A stretch of 64,000 bases of DNA, from positions 31,684 to 95,683 of the forward strand of contig CABZSR010000004.1 in the NCBI GenBank assembly GCA_902528415.1, read 5' to 3'. The notes under the pieces are model-generated. The model was not told the DNA's origin. It saw nothing but the letters and a program-made list of their open reading frames with translations, and made no database searches. The stretch's first letter is position 1. Every line of letters begins with the position of its first letter. Shown piece by piece: positions 49,903-59,235 of the stretch. The position numbers and the translations under genes were made by a program. This DNA comes from an uncultured SAR116 cluster alpha proteobacterium (GTDB taxonomy: Bacteria; Pseudomonadota; Alphaproteobacteria; Puniceispirillales; Marisalimonadaceae).

Positions 49903-50745
49903 ATGTCATTAACGGCAGTACAAGCGGACTTATCTTTGCATCATCTTGAAATACAGAGTAATAATCCAGAAAGTTTGGCCAATTTTTATTCCAAAATTAT
50001 GGATATGAAAATAAATAAACTTTCACCAGAGAAGTTTTTATGTGACGGGCCAGCTCGCAAAATAATAGTAACTTTAGGTGAAAATAAAACGCTAAGTAAC
50101 GCAGGAATGGTTTGCAGAAGTGAAAATAACTTAAATAGATTTAAAGAGTTCTTAGATCAAAAAGAACTCAAACTAAAGGAGCATAACTCAGAATTTTATA
50201 AAGCAGGATCTTTTTCAGTTCAAGACCCTGATAACAATGTAATATGTTTTGGAGTTTTAAAAGACAGTAGTCCTTCTCATTTAAAGGGAATTCATGCTCC
50301 ATTGCAACATTTAACATTTGCTTCAGAAGATGTTGTTTCATTTCAAAATTTTTATCAAAACAAACTTGGTTTTCAAGTTACAGATAGAGTTATAAAAGAT
50401 AATGGAGAGCTTGCAACTTGCTTCACTACTTCTAACCATGAGCACCACACTATAGCTTGTTTTAAGTCATCTAAATCTGGAATAGATCATCACTCCTATG
50501 AGGCGGGTGATTGGAACTTTGTAAAAAAGTGGTGTGATCATTTTGCATCACATAATATTCAATTGATGTGGGGGCCTGGTAGACATGGGCCAGGAAATAA
50601 TTTATTTGTATTTATTGAAGACACTGATGGAAATTGGATTGAAATTTCTGCAGAATTAGAAACGGTTCATGGTCGACCGGTAAAAAACTGGCCTCAAGAA
50701 GAAAGAACCCTGAATTTGTGGGGCAATGCAATAATGAGATCTTAA
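49903..50745 (+). CDS. two-domain VOC protein, extradiol dioxygenase-like
   Basis: A 280-aa protein with two VOC modules. In the second half His136 (PLQHLTFAS), His196/197 (GIDHHSYEAGDW) and Glu247 (GNWIEIS) form the expected metal triad, and GRHGPGNNLF is retained. It is shorter than the protein at 46660 and only distantly related. It may be the ring-cleaving enzyme while the other does a second cleavage, or the reverse. GGAG precedes the ATG. It is 13 bases before the FAH-type gene. Confidence 0.85.
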   Translation: MSLTAVQADLSLHHLEIQSNNPESLANFYSKIMDMKINKLSPEKFLCDGPARKIIVTLGENKTLSNAGMVCRSENNLNRFKEFLDQKELKLKEHNSEFYKAGSFSVQDPDNNVICFGVLKDSSPSHLKGIHAPLQHLTFASEDVVSFQNFYQNKLGFQVTDRVIKDNGELATCFTTSNHEHHTIACFKSSKSGIDHHSYEAGDWNFVKKWCDHFASHNIQLMWGPGRHGPGNNLFVFIEDTDGNWIEISAELETVHGRPVKNWPQEERTLNLWGNAIMRS

Positions 50746-50758
50746 AAAAGGATATAAA

Positions 50759-51616
50759 ATGAAATTATTAAGCTTTGTTAGGTTGGGTAAAACTGGATTT
50801 GGTGCAGTAGTTGACAATGGAATAATAGATTTAACAGGAAAGATTGATCCAGATGTTAATAATATAAAAGAATTAATATCTCTCAATATGGAAGATCAGG
50901 CTGAGGAGTATATTGAGGGAAAAACAAAAGATTTATCTTTTTCAGACATCAGTTTCTTACCCGTTATTCCTGATCCAGAAAAAATAATGTGTATAGGTCT
51001 AAACTACTTGGAACATAAAAAAGAGACAGGCAGACCCGATGTAGACAATCCGACAATATTTACAAGATTCGCTGACTCTCAAGTAGCTCATTTACAACCA
51101 ATGATTAAACCAGATAATTCTGATCGTTTTGATTATGAAGCTGAAATGGCAATCATAATTGGTAAAGGTGGTAGGTTTATCTCTCAAGACGAAGCACTAA
51201 ATCATATAGCTGGTTATGCTTGTTATAATGACGGTAGCATCCGAAATTATCAAAGACACACTTCTCAATTTACCCCAGGTAAAACTTTTCCAGGCACTGG
51301 TGGTTTTGGTCCATACATGGTTACCCCAAGTGAAGTAGGTGACTATACAAAATTACCAATTGAATTAAGACTTAATGGAAATGTTATGCAAAAAGCTACA
51401 TTAGCAGATCTTATTTTTCCAATTCCGAGGTTAATAAGTTACATATCAGAATTTACTGCACTATCTTCAGGTGATGTAATTGTTACAGGGACCCCAGGTG
51501 GTGTTGGAGATAAAAGAAATCCCCCAGTTTATATGGTACCTGGAGATGTTGTAGAAGTAGACATAGGATTATTGGGTATATTAAAAAATCCTATAGTTGC
51601 TGCTCCAAAATTATAA
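50759..51616 (+). CDS. fumarylacetoacetate hydrolase-family protein
   Basis: A 285-aa FAH-fold protein. IMCIGLNYLEHKKETGRP, FDYEAEMAIIIGKGGRFI (holding the metal glutamates) and VIVTGTPGGVGDKRNPP are the family signatures. Members hydrolyse acylpyruvates, isomerise or decarboxylate ring-fission dienoates. As the last enzyme of the operon it is the natural candidate to process the product of the extradiol dioxygenase. An alpha/beta hydrolase of the MhpC type is not present here. Confidence 0.92.
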   Translation: MKLLSFVRLGKTGFGAVVDNGIIDLTGKIDPDVNNIKELISLNMEDQAEEYIEGKTKDLSFSDISFLPVIPDPEKIMCIGLNYLEHKKETGRPDVDNPTIFTRFADSQVAHLQPMIKPDNSDRFDYEAEMAIIIGKGGRFISQDEALNHIAGYACYNDGSIRNYQRHTSQFTPGKTFPGTGGFGPYMVTPSEVGDYTKLPIELRLNGNVMQKATLADLIFPIPRLISYISEFTALSSGDVIVTGTPGGVGDKRNPPVYMVPGDVVEVDIGLLGILKNPIVAAPKL

Positions 51617-51639
51617 GTTTTATTCTTAGGTATTGAATA

Positions 51640-52335
51640 ATGATAAATAAATCTTTGATTACAAATTTAGTATCTATTTTTATAATATTTATTGGTTATT
51701 TTAATAAAGATGAATATTCATTCATTCTTATGACAGGAGTTTTTGCACTATCTGGTAGCGTTACCAATTGGATAGCAGTACATATGTTGTTTGAAAAAAT
51801 TCCATTTTTATATGGTTCTGGAGTTATTCAAGATAGATTTGAAGATATTAAGTTGGGAATAAAGAACTTAATATTAAAAGAGCTATTTTCATTAACTCAA
51901 ATAAATAAATTTTTATTAGATAATAAAGAAGTAGCGTCAGAAAAGATTATAGAAAAGATTGATTTCGATAAAGTTTTTCTGGGTCTTGTTGAAGCTATAG
52001 AAGGTTCACAGTTAGGTGGAATGCTTTCAATGGTAGGAGGCAGAAAAGCACTTGAACCACTTAAAGAACCATTTAATACAAAATTAAAAATCATTATCGA
52101 AGATTTTATAAACAAAAATAATTCTGATGATGACGGTAAAACTACATCAGAGGCATTGTTAGTTAAAATTGAAAATATATTAGATGCAAGATTAGCTGAT
52201 TTATCTCCTGAAGATATAAAAATTATAATTCAAAAAATGATAAAAGAGCACTTAGGTTGGCTCGTAGTTTGGGGAGGTTTTTTTGGTGGGTTATTAGGAC
52301 TATTATTAAGTCCCATTGGCCTGAATGTACTTTAA
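51640..52335 (+). CDS. DUF445 family membrane protein
   Basis: A 231-aa protein with hydrophobic N-terminal segments (about 8-50) and a C-terminal one (GWLVVWGGFFGGLLGLLLS). SVTNWIAVHMLFEKIPFLYGSGVIQDRFE, shown here as TNWIAVHMLFEKIPF, is the diagnostic DUF445 stretch. Function unknown; a membrane-anchored helical protein. It is 23 bases after the FAH gene but is probably not part of the pathway. Followed by a strong hairpin. Confidence 0.85.
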   Translation: MINKSLITNLVSIFIIFIGYFNKDEYSFILMTGVFALSGSVTNWIAVHMLFEKIPFLYGSGVIQDRFEDIKLGIKNLILKELFSLTQINKFLLDNKEVASEKIIEKIDFDKVFLGLVEAIEGSQLGGMLSMVGGRKALEPLKEPFNTKLKIIIEDFINKNNSDDDGKTTSEALLVKIENILDARLADLSPEDIKIIIQKMIKEHLGWLVVWGGFFGGLLGLLLSPIGLNVL

Positions 52336-52341
52336 GAAGCT

Positions 52342-52368
52342 AAGAAGAGTAGGCAATATACTCTTCTT
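52342..52368. terminator. bidirectional hairpin between convergent genes
   Basis: A perfect 10-bp stem AAGAAGAGTA / TACTCTTCTT (52342-52351, 52359-52368) with loop GGCAATA lies seven bases past the DUF445 stop and before the SDR stop. The flanks are only moderately T-rich. It plausibly ends both converging transcripts. Confidence 0.7.
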
Positions 52369-52376
52369 TGTAGTTT

Positions 52377-53081
52377 CTAAGATATTATGCAACCACCATC
52401 TACATCTATTGTAGTACCAGTTATAAACTCGTTCTCGATTGCAAAAATTATTCCTTTGGCAACTTCTTCTGGGGTGCCGGCCCTTGGAATTAGGTTATCA
52501 CTAGTGGCTTTTTTATAATACTCCTCTCTAGCAGTTCCTTCAAGAGGGCTCATTGGAGTATCAATGATACCAGGAGAAACAATGTTGATCCTTTTAGGTA
52601 GTATTTCAGGTGCAATACCTCTCGCAAAAGCTTCTACTGCACCACCAACAGAAGAAATTGCAATTTGTCCTGGACGACATTTTCTTGCAGGAGTCCCGCT
52701 TACTAAAACTATATTTCCATTATCTTTTAAAAATTTGGTACCTAATCTTACTACGTTAGTGTATCCCCAAAGTTTATCAAATGATGCTTTATAGCCATCT
52801 AAATCCATAGAAAGAAAAGGACCAACAGCTCTTTTTCCACCAGTAGCAGCATTAACTAAAATATCAAATTCACCTTCATCCTGAAAAAATTTTTCAACAG
52901 CTTCTCTATCAAGAACGTTTATTTTCTTTGTTGTAACGTTTTTTGGAAGTTGAGTTAATTTCTCGGGATTGCGACTTATTGCAATAACATGAGCTCCTTT
53001 TTCAGATAACATTTCAGTTGCAGATAGACCAATTCCAGAAGTTCCACCAAATACGATAGCTTTTTTGCCATTAATATTCAT
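52377..53081 (-). CDS. short-chain dehydrogenase/reductase-like protein, catalytic Tyr/Lys missing
   Basis: A 234-aa classical-SDR-length protein. The cofactor motif GGTSGIG (12-18), DILVNAAT (73-80) and INIVSPGIIDTP are good. At the place of the YxxxK active site, however, residues 138-148 read PGQ-IAISSVGG, with neither Tyr nor Lys. The fold and NAD(P) binding are probably intact, but normal SDR catalysis is not expected. It may be a regulator, a chaperone-like partner, or use another mechanism. AlaX is divergent. Confidence 0.82.
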   Translation of the reverse strand: MNINGKKAIVFGGTSGIGLSATEMLSEKGAHVIAISRNPEKLTQLPKNVTTKKINVLDREAVEKFFQDEGEFDILVNAATGGKRAVGPFLSMDLDGYKASFDKLWGYTNVVRLGTKFLKDNGNIVLVSGTPARKCRPGQIAISSVGGAVEAFARGIAPEILPKRINIVSPGIIDTPMSPLEGTAREEYYKKATSDNLIPRAGTPEEVAKGIIFAIENEFITGTTIDVDGGCIIS

Positions 53082-53184
53082 TTTTATTTTACCTTTTAAA
53101 ATTTAATAAGAATTTATTAATTACTTATAACATTTTGGATATATATTTGTTAAAAAAGTTTTAGGTATTTTATAGGTGTTAAAT

Positions 53185-53877
53185 ATGACTGTTGAGCTAT
53201 TTAGAAATAATTCTTATTTGAAAGAACATAAAACCATTATATCTGAAGTTGTACCAGAAGGATTAGTTCTAAATGAAACTATTTTTTATCCAGAAGGAGG
53301 GGGGCAACCAGGAGATGAAGGTTCAATTACATTTAAAAATAACCGAATAAAAATAGTCGGAACTAAATATATAAATAATAGGCTAGTTCATTTAACTGAA
53401 ACTACTAATGACTGTAAACAAAATGAGGAAGTTTCCATAATTCTAGATTGGTCAAAAAGATATAGTTACATGCAAGTGCATACCTGTCTTCATCTCTTAT
53501 GTTCAATAATACCTTACCCTGTTACAGGTGGTTCTATAGGAGATGGTAGAGGAAGACTTGATTTTGATCTTGAAACAAAGCCAGACAAACAAGATGTTTT
53601 GCATAAATTAAATGAATTAATTCATAAAGATTATTTAGTTCAAATATCAAGTATAACAGATAAAGAATTAGACGAAAATCCAGATTTAGTAAGGACAATG
53701 TCCGTTAAACCCCCTAGAGGATCAGGTAAGATAAGAATGATAAGGATAGGGAATGATGTTGATTTTCAACCTTGTGGAGGAACACATGTAAATAAAACTT
53801 TAGAAATTAAGTTAGTCAAATCAGTTAAAATTGAAAACAAGGGTAAAATGAATAAAAGAATAATTTTAAATTTTTAA
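53185..53877 (+). CDS. alanyl-tRNA editing protein, AlaX type
   Basis: A 230-aa free-standing editing domain related to the C-terminal part of AlaRS. YPEGGGQPGDEG, the zinc ligands His99 and His103 (VHTCLHLL) and Cys197/His201 (CGGTHV) are all present, as is GGSIGDGRGRLDFD. It clears Ser- or Gly-mischarged tRNA-Ala. I chose the ATG at 53185 with AGGTG seven bases upstream; a GTG at 53176 would overlap that ribosome site. Monocistronic, divergent from the SDR-like gene. Confidence 0.92.
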   Translation: MTVELFRNNSYLKEHKTIISEVVPEGLVLNETIFYPEGGGQPGDEGSITFKNNRIKIVGTKYINNRLVHLTETTNDCKQNEEVSIILDWSKRYSYMQVHTCLHLLCSIIPYPVTGGSIGDGRGRLDFDLETKPDKQDVLHKLNELIHKDYLVQISSITDKELDENPDLVRTMSVKPPRGSGKIRMIRIGNDVDFQPCGGTHVNKTLEIKLVKSVKIENKGKMNKRIILNF

Positions 53878-53884
53878 ATAACAG

Positions 53885-54709
53885 TTATTTCTTACAAACT
53901 ATTTCAAATGGCAATGTTCTATTTTCTTTAATAGATTGCATTGAGTTAGTAGATCTTTCATTCATACTTTCTCCACCAATTACATGAATACCTAAAATAG
54001 GTTTTTTATTTGTAGACTTTAACCCAATAAGTTTTTCATAACCTGAAATATATTTATCAGCTGTCTCAATTATTTTTATATCAGAAAAACCTATATCTTT
54101 TAATATAGATATAGTTGTTTCAGGGGGTAATAAAAAGCTCATTTCTGAAGAATCAGCCCATGGCAGAGGAAAAATTGGATTACCCTCAGGGCCTAACCCG
54201 TGTTCAGTAAAAGCAAAAAAACTATCTTTTTTTAAAACTCTAAAAGCTTCAGAAAAGAATTTTTTTCTGTCTGATATATTCATTGTTACGTGTTGTGAAT
54301 ACGCACCATCAAAAGTTTCATTCTTAAAATCTAATATTTCTCCATTTCCAACTAAAAGCTGAATATTATTGGACATAGATGTAAGTTTATTGAATTCATT
54401 ACCTATTTCAATGAAGCTTGGTGTTATGTCTATTCCAGTGATGAAGCATTTAAATTCTTTAGCGAAATATCTTGCTGGTCCACCAAGACCGCAACCAATA
54501 TCTATAATTTTTTGATTTTTTGATATTGGCATTCTTTTGCCAAGGTCAACAGTGGCAGCAATCCCCCTTGCGTGATATTGATCAATAGGAAATAAATCTT
54601 CAATATTTAATTCTTTATTGATTAAACCTGCTTCCGACATTGCGTGGTGTACTCGTGAAAAAATATCACCTCTCGTCCAAAAATTTTCAATATTTTTTGA
54701 GTTTATCAT
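53885..54709 (-). CDS. SAM-dependent methyltransferase
   Basis: A 274-aa class I methyltransferase. Motif I is IIDIGCGLGGPARYFA (about 68-83), followed by ITGIDITPSFIE and GNGEILDFKNETFDGAYSQHV. The wording resembles small-molecule N- or C-methyltransferases (sarcosine/sterol/ubiquinone type) rather than RNA enzymes. It is 11 bases downstream of the GMC oxidoreductase on the same strand. Target unknown. Confidence 0.85.
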   Translation of the reverse strand: MINSKNIENFWTRGDIFSRVHHAMSEAGLINKELNIEDLFPIDQYHARGIAATVDLGKRMPISKNQKIIDIGCGLGGPARYFAKEFKCFITGIDITPSFIEIGNEFNKLTSMSNNIQLLVGNGEILDFKNETFDGAYSQHVTMNISDRKKFFSEAFRVLKKDSFFAFTEHGLGPEGNPIFPLPWADSSEMSFLLPPETTISILKDIGFSDIKIIETADKYISGYEKLIGLKSTNKKPILGIHVIGGESMNERSTNSMQSIKENRTLPFEIVCKK

Positions 54710-54720
54710 TTATTTAAATT

Positions 54721-56316
54721 TTAGTTGTTAAGAATAAAATCTGCACATCTTTCACCTATCATCATGCAAGCAGCATTTGTGTTCCCTGAAATTAGAGTAG
54801 GCATTATAGATGCATCTGCTATCCGGAGACCTTGTATTCCATGGACTTTTAGATTTTTATCAACAACTGCATTTTCATCAAAACCCATTTTACAGGTTCC
54901 AACCGGATGATAGACTGTTTCGGCTTTGTCTCTAATGAAATTCAAAATATCTTCATCGCTTGAATAATCCAACCCGGGCTGAATTTCTAAATCACAAAAT
55001 TCTTTCATTGGAGCCGATTGCATTAATTTTCTTATTAACTTTACTCCATCAACGAGTGTGTCCTCATCTAGTTTATTAGACATGAAGTTAAACTTTATAC
55101 TCGGGAATTCGTTTGGATCGTTAGACTTAATATGGATACTCCCTTTACTTTCAGGTCTGTTTTGATTGATCGTGCAAGTTATGCCTGGTTCCTTTCCTAA
55201 TGATCTTTTACCATCTTTTAAAACTACTCTATATGGTATAAAGTGTACCTGAATATCGGGTGAAGCTAGCTCTTTTCTCGTTTTAAAAAATCCAACAACT
55301 GGTGCAGACGGAAGTGCTAAAAAACCGTCTCTTCTGAACACATATTTAAAAACTTGTTTTATTAGATTTATACCACCAGCTTTGTCATTATAGGAAATTC
55401 CTTCCTTCTTAACCCTATAAATTATCCGCGGAGCAATATGATCACGTAGATTTTCTCCAACCCCAACTAGATGATGAATTGGCTCAATTCCATTTTTTTT
55501 AAGTATCGAGCTGTTTCCAATACCAGACAATTCCAAAATCTGAGGAGAATTAATTGCTCCGCCTGATAGAATAACTTCTTTTGACATCATAAATGTTGAC
55601 AATTTATTTTTATTTTTAACCTCAACCCCAATACATTTTTTTTTTTCAAAGAGTAATTTTGTTACCAACGAGTTGGTTATAATTGTAAGATTTTTTCTTG
55701 ACTTTATTGGTCTTAGATAAGCAACCTCTGCACTCATCCTTTCACCTTTGTAAATTGTAGTCTGAGTATAACCTAAACCTTCTTGATCTTCGCCATTATA
55801 GTCTTTATTGAAAGGAATATTATTGGCTTCTCCAGATTTAAAGATCGCATCATAAATGGGATTTCTGTCACTTACTTCAGAAACTTTAAGTGGACCTTCT
55901 TCACCTCGTAATTCAGAGGTGTTACCTTGATAATTTTCCATTTTCTTAAAGAAAGGAAGTACATCATCGTATGACCAACCTGTATTTCCCATTTGAGCCC
56001 ATGTATCATAATCCAATTTGTTTCCTCTTACAAAAACTAAACCATTAATAGAACTGGAGCCGCCAAGTAATTTTCCTCTAGGTATTGGGATTTCTCTGTT
56101 TCCAGTATTTTCTTCAGGTTCGGATCTATACCTCCAATTTGCGAGTGGATTATCAATTAAGAGAGCAAAACTAGCTGGAAGCCTCGAGATTGGATGAGAA
56201 GATCTTCCCGCTTCAATAAGTAAAACTTTATTAGTATCATTTTCTGACAATCTGTTTGCAACTGCACAGCCAGCAGAACCTCCACCCACTACAATATAAT
56301 CAAATTTGTTAGTCAT
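54721..56316 (-). CDS. GMC-family FAD oxidoreductase (choline/alcohol dehydrogenase-like)
   Basis: A 531-aa GMC flavoprotein. The FAD motif DYIVVGGGSAGCAVANRLSE starts at residue 5 and is given here as GGGSAGCAVANRL. KLLGGSSSINGLVFVRG, LSGGAINSPQILELSGIG and the C-terminal active-site pair His470 (VYHPVGTCKMG) and Asn512 (SGNTNAA) are present. It oxidises an alcohol to an aldehyde. Similar to BetA, but neither betB nor a choline transporter is nearby, so choline should not be assumed. Paired with a methyltransferase gene. Confidence 0.92.
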   Translation of the reverse strand: MTNKFDYIVVGGGSAGCAVANRLSENDTNKVLLIEAGRSSHPISRLPASFALLIDNPLANWRYRSEPEENTGNREIPIPRGKLLGGSSSINGLVFVRGNKLDYDTWAQMGNTGWSYDDVLPFFKKMENYQGNTSELRGEEGPLKVSEVSDRNPIYDAIFKSGEANNIPFNKDYNGEDQEGLGYTQTTIYKGERMSAEVAYLRPIKSRKNLTIITNSLVTKLLFEKKKCIGVEVKNKNKLSTFMMSKEVILSGGAINSPQILELSGIGNSSILKKNGIEPIHHLVGVGENLRDHIAPRIIYRVKKEGISYNDKAGGINLIKQVFKYVFRRDGFLALPSAPVVGFFKTRKELASPDIQVHFIPYRVVLKDGKRSLGKEPGITCTINQNRPESKGSIHIKSNDPNEFPSIKFNFMSNKLDEDTLVDGVKLIRKLMQSAPMKEFCDLEIQPGLDYSSDEDILNFIRDKAETVYHPVGTCKMGFDENAVVDKNLKVHGIQGLRIADASIMPTLISGNTNAACMMIGERCADFILNN

Positions 56317-56465
56317 TAACTTTCCTTCCAGAAAATAATTTTAGTCATATATATTTTGATATCAATGCCAAAATTACAATAATTGCAAATTTTTTTAGAA
56401 AATTCACTTGATTGAAATAATTTAAAAAGAATGATAATTAACCAAAATGTGTTAGGAGTGTTATT

Positions 56466-57068
56466 TTGTTAGAATGGATCTTAGATGTATCTCAAATAAT
56501 AATTGCAGATATTGTTTTGTCTGGAGATAATGCTTTAATAATTGGAATGGCTGCATCAGCAGTTCCAGAAGAAAGTCGAAAAAAAGTAATTTTTATAGGG
56601 CTGATGGCGGCAACCATTTTAAGAGTTTTATTTGCTCTTGTTGCATCTTACCTCATAAGTATACCCGGACTGCTTCTATTAGGTGGATTGTTGCTTTTTT
56701 GGGTGTGTTGGAAATTTTATGGAGATATAAAAGAATTTTCCTCTAATAATGAGGAAAAAGAAAAACTTCAAAAAGATGTTTCAGGAAAAGGAATAAAAGC
56801 TGCGCTCATAACTATCATAATAGCTGACGTATCCATGTCACTTGATAATGTTATTGCAATAACTGCAATAGCAAGGGATAACAAAACATTATTAATCTTA
56901 GGCATTGCATTTGCCATATTAATAATGGCGCTATTTGCAACGGCTATTGTTAAATTATTAACCAAATTTAAGTGGTTATCTTATCTAGGTTTAATATTTC
57001 TTGTTTACCTATCTTCAAAGATGACCTTTGATGGTTGGTTGCAACTTTATCCTTTGTTACAAAGTTAA
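56466..57068 (+). CDS. TerC-family membrane protein, YjbE-like
   Basis: A 200-aa protein with about six membrane spans. The two half-repeats each carry an acidic motif: ADIVLSGDNALIIGMA and IADVSMSLDNVIAI. YjbE/TerC proteins are implicated in metal (often manganese) export. The start is a TTG at 56466, with AGGAG eight bases upstream (56454-56458); no Met is available nearby. The 149-base upstream region is too short and lacks an obvious yybP-ykoY manganese riboswitch. Confidence 0.88.
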   Translation: MLEWILDVSQIIIADIVLSGDNALIIGMAASAVPEESRKKVIFIGLMAATILRVLFALVASYLISIPGLLLLGGLLLFWVCWKFYGDIKEFSSNNEEKEKLQKDVSGKGIKAALITIIIADVSMSLDNVIAITAIARDNKTLLILGIAFAILIMALFATAIVKLLTKFKWLSYLGLIFLVYLSSKMTFDGWLQLYPLLQS

Positions 57069-57069
57069 G

Positions 57070-59127
57070 CTACGATCCCAACCATTTTGGAAACCAAAGA
57101 GCTATGTCAGGTATAAACATGACCAGAAGCATTCCAGTTATTTGAAGAGCAATAAATGGTAACACTGATAGAAAAATCTCTTGCAGGGTTATATCAGGTG
57201 GTGCGACTGATTTTAGCCAAAAACATGCCGGACCAAATGGAGGCGATAAGAAATAAATCTGAATATTCATCACAAATAACACCCCAAACCAAACAGCAGC
57301 CCATTCAGGTTCTAGACCTAACTCTGGAGCCATTCCAACCACAACTGGAGCAAAAACAGGAACTGTAATAAACGCTATGGCTATCCATTCCATAAATGTA
57401 CCGAGTATCACCAAAATACCCATCATTACAAAAACAATCCCAATCGCTGGAAGGCCTAATCCAGAAAATAGAGATCTCATAAAGTCAGCGCCACCAATTA
57501 AGTTGTAAATACCAACAAAAGCAACTGCACCTAAAATTAACCAAATAATTGTTCCTACAGTCGACATTGTGCCAGCAAGAGCTACTTGTAAAAGATTCCA
57601 ACTGTAAGCATTTCTGAACCATGCTACAAAAATAGCACCCAACACGCCAACAGCTGCAGCTTCTGTTACAGACGCGATCCCGCCGTATATCGATCCCATA
57701 ACACAAAAAATTAAAAATATACTTAGAAAAACTGCGTACAATTTATCTTTTGACATTTTCATATCACCTTTTCGAGCTTTAGCAACTTCTTCAGCTGTAG
57801 GTGCCATGGAATGATTCAAATTACATCTTACTAGGACATAAATTGCATAAAGAACGGCAAGCATTAAACCTGGAACTGCACCAGCCATAAATAAGTCACC
57901 AATAGCAACTTGCGCAGATAAACCGTATATGATCATAATAATACTTGGAGGTATAAGTGTGGCTAGTGCTCCCGACGCACATATAAGTCCGATAGACATT
58001 TTTCTGTCATATCCAAGTCTAAGAAGTTGGGGTAAAGCAACAAGTCCAAGCATAACAATTTCACCGCCCATTACACCTGACATAGCGGCTAATACAACAG
58101 CAACTGCTATTGTTTGGATAGCAACTCCTCCACGGAGCTTTCCTGCAAAAATTGACATCGCATCGAATAAATCTTCCGCTACTCCAGCTCTTTCTAAAAT
58201 TGATGCCATTAATACAAATAGAGGAACAGCAATTAAAGGATATTTTTCTAGCAATCCAAATGCGTTGGTAGAAACTAAGTATAATCCACCATATCCAAAA
58301 TAACAAAGAGCACTGAGCACAGAAACAAATAATGTAACTACACCAAGTGGCATACCTGTCATCATTAAGATAAGCATGAGCGCAACTATCAATAAACTAG
58401 CTGTTCCTATATTCATTTCTTGCATATTTAAGTAGTCTTGAGGATTAATATGTGTTCCTACAGCGGCATAAATAGAATTAATAGAGCCAAAAAAGCTTTC
58501 TTCTCCAACAAAATGAACAAATATTACACTAATAATTCTTAAAAGTATTATGCTACAAATAAATAAAACAATTTGTTTCCCAATTTTAGATGAAAAGTGA
58601 CGGTAAAGATTTATCATTAATTGGATCAGATAAGTCATTGCGCCTATAGTAAGCACTGATTTTAAAATCATGGGTTGCGGCGAATTCCATGCGCTACCAG
58701 CCCTTTCAATCATCATAACTGAATCGAGTGCTCGTATTACAGAATCATCAATTAATAACCATAGTGCTATTATACCAACTACATAGGCAATAAAATCAAG
58801 CCACCATTTCCCCTTATCAGAAGCCATAATATAAAAAACTGTAATACCTATATGTCGCTTGTGAAGTGTTACATATGCAGCAGATAACATCCATGCAATG
58901 GCAGCTAATACCATGACTATCTCAAAAACCCATTGAGTTGGAGCATTGAAAACATATCTAGATATTACTTCATATCCAGTTACAGCAGCACATATTAAGT
59001 ACAATTGTGCGACAGCTAATCCAGAGTATTTACTAAAGTGGTCAAAGAAAGCAAAGCTATCTTTCCCAGCCGCGAAATTTTCCATATTATCCAAATCATT
59101 TTCTTTATTTTGGACTGCTTCAGACAT
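57070..59127 (-). CDS. fused TRAP permease, DctQ-DctM, system 3
   Basis: A 685-aa membrane protein joining a small-permease domain (about 35-200; YEVISRYVFNAPTQWVFEIV) to a large permease domain (about 235-685; MTGMPLGVVTLFVS, GVMGGEIVMLGLVALPQLLRLGY, LIPPSIIMIIYGL, FLSPPFGPACFWLK), so about sixteen spans. The ATG at 59127 has GGGGGA five bases upstream; the frame also opens from a TTG at 59139. It is divergent from its binding protein at 59380. FLSPPFGPACFW puts it with the mannitol/chloroaromatic-type TRAP branch. Confidence 0.92.
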   Translation of the reverse strand: MSEAVQNKENDLDNMENFAAGKDSFAFFDHFSKYSGLAVAQLYLICAAVTGYEVISRYVFNAPTQWVFEIVMVLAAIAWMLSAAYVTLHKRHIGITVFYIMASDKGKWWLDFIAYVVGIIALWLLIDDSVIRALDSVMMIERAGSAWNSPQPMILKSVLTIGAMTYLIQLMINLYRHFSSKIGKQIVLFICSIILLRIISVIFVHFVGEESFFGSINSIYAAVGTHINPQDYLNMQEMNIGTASLLIVALMLILMMTGMPLGVVTLFVSVLSALCYFGYGGLYLVSTNAFGLLEKYPLIAVPLFVLMASILERAGVAEDLFDAMSIFAGKLRGGVAIQTIAVAVVLAAMSGVMGGEIVMLGLVALPQLLRLGYDRKMSIGLICASGALATLIPPSIIMIIYGLSAQVAIGDLFMAGAVPGLMLAVLYAIYVLVRCNLNHSMAPTAEEVAKARKGDMKMSKDKLYAVFLSIFLIFCVMGSIYGGIASVTEAAAVGVLGAIFVAWFRNAYSWNLLQVALAGTMSTVGTIIWLILGAVAFVGIYNLIGGADFMRSLFSGLGLPAIGIVFVMMGILVILGTFMEWIAIAFITVPVFAPVVVGMAPELGLEPEWAAVWFGVLFVMNIQIYFLSPPFGPACFWLKSVAPPDITLQEIFLSVLPFIALQITGMLLVMFIPDIALWFPKWLGS

Positions 59128-59184
59128 TAAATCCCCCAATTAAACTTTTATTTTGATATTTATACAGAATAATTAACTATAGTC

Positions 59185-59212
59185 TTGACTATTAGAACCA
59201 ATAATTTAACTA
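59185..59212 (+). promoter_or_regulatory. candidate promoter of the TRAP-3 binding protein operon
   Basis: TTGACT (59185-59190) and TAACTA (59207-59212) are 16 bases apart in the divergent spacer. Transcription would begin near 59219, leaving AGGAGG (59225-59230) and the GTG of the 40-aa gene at 59236 in the leader. Moderate match only. Confidence 0.45.
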
Positions 59213-59235
59213 TGTCAAGAACCAAGGAGGGAATT

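Noticed and set aside
56317..56465. Possible manganese riboswitch before the TerC-family gene
   Set aside because: The 149-base gap shows no convincing paired stems of the yybP-ykoY type.
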